Assembly: GCA_024640305.1 (NCBI GenBank)
Contig: JAHEFG010000002.1
Coordinates: forward strand, 97,972 to 161,971
From: Gammaproteobacteria bacterium
Lineage (GTDB): Bacteria > Pseudomonadota > Gammaproteobacteria > Steroidobacterales > Woeseiaceae
Direction of reading: 5' to 3'
Length of the DNA: 64,000 nucleotides
The position numbers were made by a program, and so were the translations under genes. The notes below the pieces were generated by a model, which saw only the letters and a list, made by a program, of their open reading frames with translations, ran no database searches and was not told the origin of the DNA. This document shows, in pieces, positions 61,352 through 64,000 of this stretch; position 1 is the stretch's first letter; each line of letters begins with the position of its first letter.

Positions 61352-62468
61352 TATCAAACAGTACCAGTTCGTCCCGGTGAACCATGACCGATCGACCACG
61401 ATAGCCGAGTTTTGCCTCAATATCTTCTGAGCGATACCCGACCAATCGCTGGGCATCTTCATCAGAATATTCGGCCAGACCGCGACCGATTTCATTTCCG
61501 GATGCATCGACGATCGTGACAACATCACCGCGACGAAAATTGCCGACAATCTCAATAACACCAACAGGCAGGAGACTTTTGCCGTTTCTCAGGGCTGTTA
61601 CCGCCCCATCATCGAGCCTGAGTTCGCCGCGTACTTCCAGCACACCAGCCAGCCATTGCTTGCGGGCCGCGGCAGGCGATCCCGCGGCGCTAAATACGGT
61701 GCACTTACCACCAGCGGCCAGCGCCTCAAGCGGCCGAACAATCGCGCCGCTGGTAATGACCGTGGAGCATCCCGCATGGGTCGCGATTCGCGCGGCCTGC
61801 ACTTTTGTCGCCATGCCGCCGCTGCCGATTTCCGAGCGCGTCTCGCCGGCCATCATCTGTACTTCGTCAGTGATGTTCGCTACCTCGGGAATGTGTGTTG
61901 CGTTGCTGTCTTTCCCAGGGTCTGCTGTGTAGAGACCATCAACATCCGACAGCAATACCAGCGCGTCAGCCATAACGAGCTGGGCGACGCGGGCAGCCAG
62001 GCGGTCGTTGTCGCCGTAGCGGATCTCGTCAGTCGCTACGGTGTCATTTTCGTTGATGATGGGAATAACGGAGTGTTCAATCAGCTTGGCCAGCGTGCCG
62101 CGCGCGTTCAGGAAACGACGACGATTTTCCGTGTCCTCGGGAGTCAATAGAACCTGTGCCGCCACGATGTCATGGGCACTCAGTGCTTCCTGATAAGCAT
62201 GTACCAGTTGCACTTGCCCTGCTGCAGCGGCTGCCTGAAGGTCTTCCAACCGGGCACGCCGTTTATTGAGCCCCAGCACCGTGCTACCTATTCCGATAGC
62301 ACCTGACGAGACGATGAGCACCTCGTGGCCGTCAGCAACGAGTCTCGCAACATCTTCGGCCAAGCCCTCGAGCCAACCGCGATGTACATTGCCGTCCTCT
62401 CCGATAAGTAGTGCTGAGCCTACCTTGACGACAAGCCGGCGGTATTCGGAAAGGGCGAAGCCTGGCAT
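61341..62468 (-). CDS. proB: Glutamate 5-kinase
   Basis: First enzyme of proline synthesis, 375 residues. It has an amino-acid kinase domain ([42 protein letters not shown]) and a C-terminal PUA domain (residues ~280-375). Proline feedback inhibition acts on this enzyme in other bacteria. The gene begins 3 bases after the ilvH stop and overlaps proA by 11 bases. Confidence 0.96.
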   Translation of the reverse strand: MPGFALSEYRRLVVKVGSALLIGEDGNVHRGWLEGLAEDVARLVADGHEVLIVSSGAIGIGSTVLGLNKRRARLEDLQAAAAAGQVQLVHAYQEALSAHDIVAAQVLLTPEDTENRRRFLNARGTLAKLIEHSVIPIINENDTVATDEIRYGDNDRLAARVAQLVMADALVLLSDVDGLYTADPGKDSNATHIPEVANITDEVQMMAGETRSEIGSGGMATKVQAARIATHAGCSTVITSGAIVRPLEALAAGGKCTVFSAAGSPAAARKQWLAGVLEVRGELRLDDGAVTALRNGKSLLPVGVIEIVGNFRRGDVVTIVDASGNEIGRGLAEYSDEDAQRLVGYRSEDIEAKLGYRGRSVMVHRDELVLFDNER

Positions 62469-62471
62469 TTC

Positions 62472-62993
62472 TCAAGCTGACAGGTGATGTTGCGCGTCAT
62501 ACGATGACAGCGTCACCTCTCCCTTCGACACCGCGACGCTGCCGCTACGCGCGACCGCAGAAAGTTCACCGATTGCGGATACGTCTTCGATAAATGCATC
62601 AATTTCGCTAACCCGCCCCATTAGTTGCAGCGTGAAACTGACCCGGGAATCATCGAGAATCTCGGCACCGTGCTTCTTGGCGATAGCCTTGGCTTTAGAC
62701 GGGCCTCCGGATACCAGTTTGACCTTAACCATCGCAAGTTCGCGCTCGAAGTGATCGCCAAGCGTCATGTCGTGGATGTTGACGACGTCGACCAGTTTCG
62801 CCAACTGCGTGTTGAGCTGCATGATCGCTGCATCGGATCCGGAAATGACTATGGTCACGCGGGATACGGTCTCGTCGTCTGTTGGCGCTACATTGAGCGA
62901 TTCAATGTTGTAGCCACGGGAAGAAAACATACCGGTCATGCGTGTTAATGCACCGACCTCGTTCTGCAGTAGGACTGAAATTGCGTGTCGCAT
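62472..62993 (-). CDS. ilvH: Acetolactate synthase small (regulatory) subunit
   Basis: Regulatory ACT-domain subunit, 173 residues, that activates the large subunit and confers valine inhibition. The N-terminal ACT domain is clear: HAISVLLQNEVGALTRMTGM, then SRGYNIESLNVAPT; the C-terminal domain ends ELSAVARSGSVAVSKGEV. ATG at 62993 gives the usual N-terminus. It faces the large-subunit gene across 213 bases instead of following it, and it leads proB-proA-glpD. Confidence 0.94.
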   Translation of the reverse strand: MRHAISVLLQNEVGALTRMTGMFSSRGYNIESLNVAPTDDETVSRVTIVISGSDAAIMQLNTQLAKLVDVVNIHDMTLGDHFERELAMVKVKLVSGGPSKAKAIAKKHGAEILDDSRVSFTLQLMGRVSEIDAFIEDVSAIGELSAVARSGSVAVSKGEVTLSSYDAQHHLSA

Positions 62994-63206
62994 TGGATCT
63001 CGCTTAATACATTCGTTTGAAACTAATTCACCCTGATATTGCGCGGATGGTGGCGCAGATGTTCGAGTATTGCAATGCAACAGAAATTAGTAAACACTCG
63101 CCAAAAACCCGGTATCAATCCGGCACTTACGTAACACCCTGGCGATACTGTGAGCGAGCAGGCGAAAAGAGCGAAAAATTCCGACCATCCACTCGAAGGC
63201 GCACGT

Positions 63207-64000
63207 ATGAGCGGCGCGGATATCGTCGTGCAGGTATTGGCTGATGAGGGTGTCGATACAATATTTGGCTACAGCGGCGGCGCCATTCTGCCTACCTACG
63301 ACGCCGTGTTTCGCTACAACGACACGCATCGAAACGAAGATGGCACCTCGCCAATACCGCTGATCGTGCCGGCGAACGAGCAAGGTGCGGGTTTCATGGC
63401 ATCTGGCTATGCCCGTGCCAGCGGCAAAGTCGGTGTCGTCCTGGTTACTTCCGGTCCGGGCGCGACCAATACCGTAACGCCGGTGCGAGACTGCATGGCC
63501 GACTCCATTCCTATCGTCGTTATCTGCGGCCAGGTGCCGACAGCAGCTATCGGCACCGATGCGTTTCAGGAAGCGCCAGTCTCGGCCATTATGGGCGCCG
63601 TCGCAAAGCACATATTCCTGGTTACGGATCCAAACCGACTCGAAGACACGATGCGCAGCGCGTTTGAGCTCGCGCGAACTGGCCGACCGGGCCCGGTCGT
63701 GATTGATATCCCTAAAGACGTGCAAAACTGGGAAGGCGAATTCAAGGGGTCAGGCACTCTGCCGTTAGCGGGCTATCGTCGTCGGCTGGCGACGGTAACT
63801 GAAAACCGTTTGAGCGAACACGCTTGCGAGCGTTTCTACGAGATGCTCGCACGATCCGAGCGGCCGCTGATTTACGCCGGCGGTGGTGTGATCAACAGCA
63901 ATGCGACCAAACCGATGCGGCGGTTCGCAAACGAGTTCGGCATCCCGGTTACAACAACGCTTATGGCGTTAGGCGCGAGCGACACAACGCATAAACTGGC
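63207..64000 (+). CDS. ilvB: Acetolactate synthase large subunit, N-terminal part (runs off right edge)
   Basis: ThDP-dependent synthase for valine, leucine and isoleucine precursors; about 264 residues are present. Motifs: SGADIVVQVLADEGVDTIFG, GYSGGAILPTYDAVF, and the catalytic Glu in VPANEQGAGFMASGYARASG (core NEQGAGFMASGY). The usual GYPGG reads GYSGG. ATG at 63207 has GAAGG 7 bases upstream; GTG at 63150 is an alternative adding 19 residues. Divergent from ilvH. Confidence 0.93.
   Translation, partial: MSGADIVVQVLADEGVDTIFGYSGGAILPTYDAVFRYNDTHRNEDGTSPIPLIVPANEQGAGFMASGYARASGKVGVVLVTSGPGATNTVTPVRDCMADSIPIVVICGQVPTAAIGTDAFQEAPVSAIMGAVAKHIFLVTDPNRLEDTMRSAFELARTGRPGPVVIDIPKDVQNWEGEFKGSGTLPLAGYRRRLATVTENRLSEHACERFYEMLARSERPLIYAGGGVINSNATKPMRRFANEFGIPVTTTLMALGASDTTHKL

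Overview
The window looks like ordinary chromosome of a free-living gammaproteobacterium, probably marine or sediment-dwelling and heterotrophic. This is inferred from TonB-dependent receptors, ExbB/ExbD proteins, a T5d patatin autotransporter, a Fur-box feoAB operon, branched-chain acyl-CoA catabolism with IcmF, and REP-like palindromes. Genes are densely packed on both strands. I see no tRNA, rRNA, IS element, prophage or CRISPR array. Two genes run off the edges: feoB on the left and the acetolactate synthase large subunit on the right.

Layout. 1-1270: Fur-regulated feoAB. 1319-2531: purine salvage (deoxynucleoside kinase, hpt). 2540-4757: M20 peptidase and CDF zinc exporter, preceded by a probable structured leader or small RNA with an intrinsic terminator. 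5107-8898: MATE pump, secreted amidohydrolase (apparently ATT-started) and glyoxalase II. 8908-12456: a thiamine-uptake operon (TonB receptor, PnuT, kinase) under a TPP riboswitch whose promoter overlaps the stop codon of the gene before it. 12454-19574: mmsB, acyl-CoA dehydrogenase, crotonase and icmF, facing a TetR gene across a perfect 22-bp palindrome. 20376-25948: an isovaleryl-CoA dehydrogenase / carboxyltransferase / ACAD11-like kinase / MaoC / crotonase operon. 26049-29601: LuxR-type regulator, VOC protein, desaturase, PII protein, DNA glycosylase and a small secreted protein.

29610-40368 is the most unusual region: about eleven tightly spaced minus-strand genes encoding a TlpA-like thioredoxin, a secreted coiled-coil protein, two large TPR proteins, a TPR lipoprotein, a small secreted protein, one ExbB/TolQ-like protein, two ExbD/TolR-like proteins (one with Asn in place of the membrane Asp), an AgmX/PglI-type TonB-like transducer, and finally a signal-peptide-bearing D-2-hydroxyacid dehydrogenase. 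The composition resembles the core of the Myxococcus Agl-Glt trans-envelope motor. A CRP-like site and two inverted repeats lie upstream.

40755-46305: apbE diverges from lemA with overlapping 5' ends, followed by an M48 protease, a SYLF-domain protein and an MscS channel. 46330-48973: an EexN-like lipoprotein and an LplT-acyltransferase fusion. 48993-53012: a 1339-residue protein with the order AAA NTPase, one membrane segment, P-domain, WD40 propeller, the second system worth attention. 53098-58457: a small kinase, an 82-residue protein, the patatin autotransporter and a second TonB receptor. 58479-64000: ilvH-proB-proA-glpD, with the acetolactate synthase large subunit diverging from ilvH.
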